A DNA stretch of 64,000 bases from an uncultured Jannaschia sp. GTDB lineage: Bacteria > Pseudomonadota > Alphaproteobacteria > Rhodobacterales > Rhodobacteraceae. The notes under the pieces are model-generated. The model was not told the origin of the DNA, made no database searches, and saw only the letters and a list, made by a program, of their open reading frames with translations. Location: NCBI RefSeq assembly GCF_947503795.1, contig NZ_CANNEZ010000001.1:1975001-2039000 (forward strand), written 5' to 3'. Numbering within the stretch: position 1 is the stretch's first letter; the number at the start of each line of letters is the position of its first letter. This document shows, piece after piece, positions 63,076 to 64,000 of this stretch. Position numbers and translations under genes: made by a program.

Positions 63076-64000
63076 TGCGGCTGGTCCTCGCCCTCGTGCT
63101 CGCGCTTCTCGCGGCTCCCGCATCGGCCCAGCAAGGTCCCGCAACGCTGGTGGCCGACAGGATCGATTTCGACGCGACCCGGCTGATCGCCTCGGGCGGG
63201 GTCGAGATCTTCTCGGACGGGCGTATCCTGCGGGCCAGCCGCATCACCTATTTGCGGGCCGAGGACCGGCTGGTGGTCGAAGGGCCGCTCGTGCTGCTCG
63301 ACGGCGAGGGCAGCATCGCCGTGGCCGATTTCGCGTCGCTCTCGGCGGATCTGCGGTCGTCTGTCCTTCAGGGTGCGCGGCTGGTGCTGAACGAACAGCT
63401 CCAGATCGCCGCGACCGAGATCGCGACCGGGGCCGAGGGGCGTTACACCCAACTCTACCAAGCCGTCGCCTCGTCCTGCGAGGTCTGTGCCGCGAACCCG
63501 GTCCCGCTTTGGCAGATCCGCGCCAAGCGCATCGTCCACGATACCGAGGCGCGGCAACTCTATTTCGAGAATGCCCGCTTCGAGGTGCTGGGCGTGCCGG
63601 TCGCGTGGTTGCCGCTCCTGCGGCTGCCGGACCCGTCGCTCGAGCGGTCGCGAGGCGTGCTGGCCCCGCGTTTCTCCTCGGACGATCTGCTGGGCACCGG
63701 CGTCACGGTGCCGTATTTTATCCCGCTCGGGCCGTCGCGTGACATCACGCTCCTGCCCTACGTCACCAATACCGAGACGCGAAGCCTGGGCTTTCGCTAC
63801 CGGCAGGCCTTCGACAACGGCGCGATCGAGATCAACGGCGCGGTCTCGGACGACACGGTCACCAATGACGACCTGCGCGGCTATCTCTTCGCCGAAGGCG
63901 CGTTCCTTCTGCGCGGCGACTGGCGGCTGGAATTCGACGTCGAGACCGTCAGCGACGATACCTACCTTCTGAACTACGACATCAGCGAGAAGGATCGCCT
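63075..64000 (+). CDS. lptD: LPS-assembly protein LptD (C-terminus cut off)
   Basis: The first 308 residues of the outer-membrane LPS translocon. A signal peptide (MRLVLALVLALLAAPASAQQ) is followed by the OstA/LptA-like periplasmic beta-taco (LVADRIDFDATRLIASGGVE, CEVCAANPVPLWQIRAKRI) and the start of the beta-barrel (PYFIPLGPSRDITLLPYVTN). The window edge removes the rest. Cotranscribed with lptF and lptG. Two cysteines lie in SCEVCAAN. Confidence 0.93.
   Translation, partial: MRLVLALVLALLAAPASAQQGPATLVADRIDFDATRLIASGGVEIFSDGRILRASRITYLRAEDRLVVEGPLVLLDGEGSIAVADFASLSADLRSSVLQGARLVLNEQLQIAATEIATGAEGRYTQLYQAVASSCEVCAANPVPLWQIRAKRIVHDTEARQLYFENARFEVLGVPVAWLPLLRLPDPSLERSRGVLAPRFSSDDLLGTGVTVPYFIPLGPSRDITLLPYVTNTETRSLGFRYRQAFDNGAIEINGAVSDDTVTNDDLRGYLFAEGAFLLRGDWRLEFDVETVSDDTYLLNYDISEKDR

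Overview
The window is a gene-dense stretch of high-GC (visibly well above 60%) chromosome from an alphaproteobacterium, almost certainly a marine Rhodobacteraceae (Roseobacter-group) member. Reasons: the rpmF-plsX-fabH-ihfA-merR-tRNA-Pro block, the argS-SPOR-nagZ-scpA-scpB block, the pepA/holC versus lptF-lptG-lptD arrangement, a DUF5930-type M23 peptidase followed by a bactofilin, the long tandem-fold dCTP deaminase, and a DMSP lyase of the DddP type with all its metal ligands. No phage, transposase, plasmid or CRISPR sequence was seen. About 65 protein genes and one tRNA are supported. Initiation at TTG and GTG is frequent.

Layout. 1-4.1 kb: queA (cut by the left edge) and a giant AsmA-like envelope protein, both leftward. 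4.2-9 kb: Bcp peroxiredoxin, a DUF455 ferritin-like protein, then M23 peptidase, bactofilin and a glycosyltransferase. 9-14 kb: leftward prfB, PBP1A, and the bamE/cupin pair. 14-18.7 kb: yceD, rpmF, fatty-acid starter genes plsX and fabH, ihfA, a MerR regulator and tRNA-Pro(GGG). 18.8-24 kb: dcd, then an accessory-looking patch of Lrp regulator, MFS carrier, heme oxidative N-demethylase-like protein and, divergent from it by 20 bp, dddP. 24-29 kb: BON-MscS channel, phosphomannomutase, and capsule-export genes kpsE and kpsT without a kpsM. 29-33.4 kb: nhaA, an unknown exported protein, and groESL behind a CIRCE operator.

33.4-40.2 kb: an XRE/DUF2975 regulatory pair, a lipoprotein, a uracil-DNA-glycosylase-like protein, SseB, and the 5-oxoprolinase genes pxpB, pxpC and pxpA, interrupted by a decayed duplicate of the pxpC 5' end; then DUF2478. 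40.2-43.5 kb: a 763-bp geneless patch, a VTT-domain membrane protein, an SDR and an HSL-type esterase. 43.8-51.6 kb: a 41-residue basic peptide, scpB, scpA, nagZ, SPOR protein, argS, a small exported protein, dNTPase and an A-type Fe-S carrier. 51.7-55.4 kb: MATE pump, a helical-bundle protein, a TetR repressor with two operator copies in front of an AhpD-like gene, and ndk. 55.5-64 kb: ABC-F ATPase, MarC, a retropepsin-like membrane protease, holC-pepA leftward, and the LPS export genes lptF, lptG and lptD (cut by the right edge).

Most of the window is core envelope, translation and lipid metabolism. The parts that look least ordinary are the dddP/N-demethylase patch, the split pxp locus with its pxpC remnant, the XRE/DUF2975 and TetR operators, the scpB downstream end where tatABC would usually be expected, and several families of perfect hairpins between genes.
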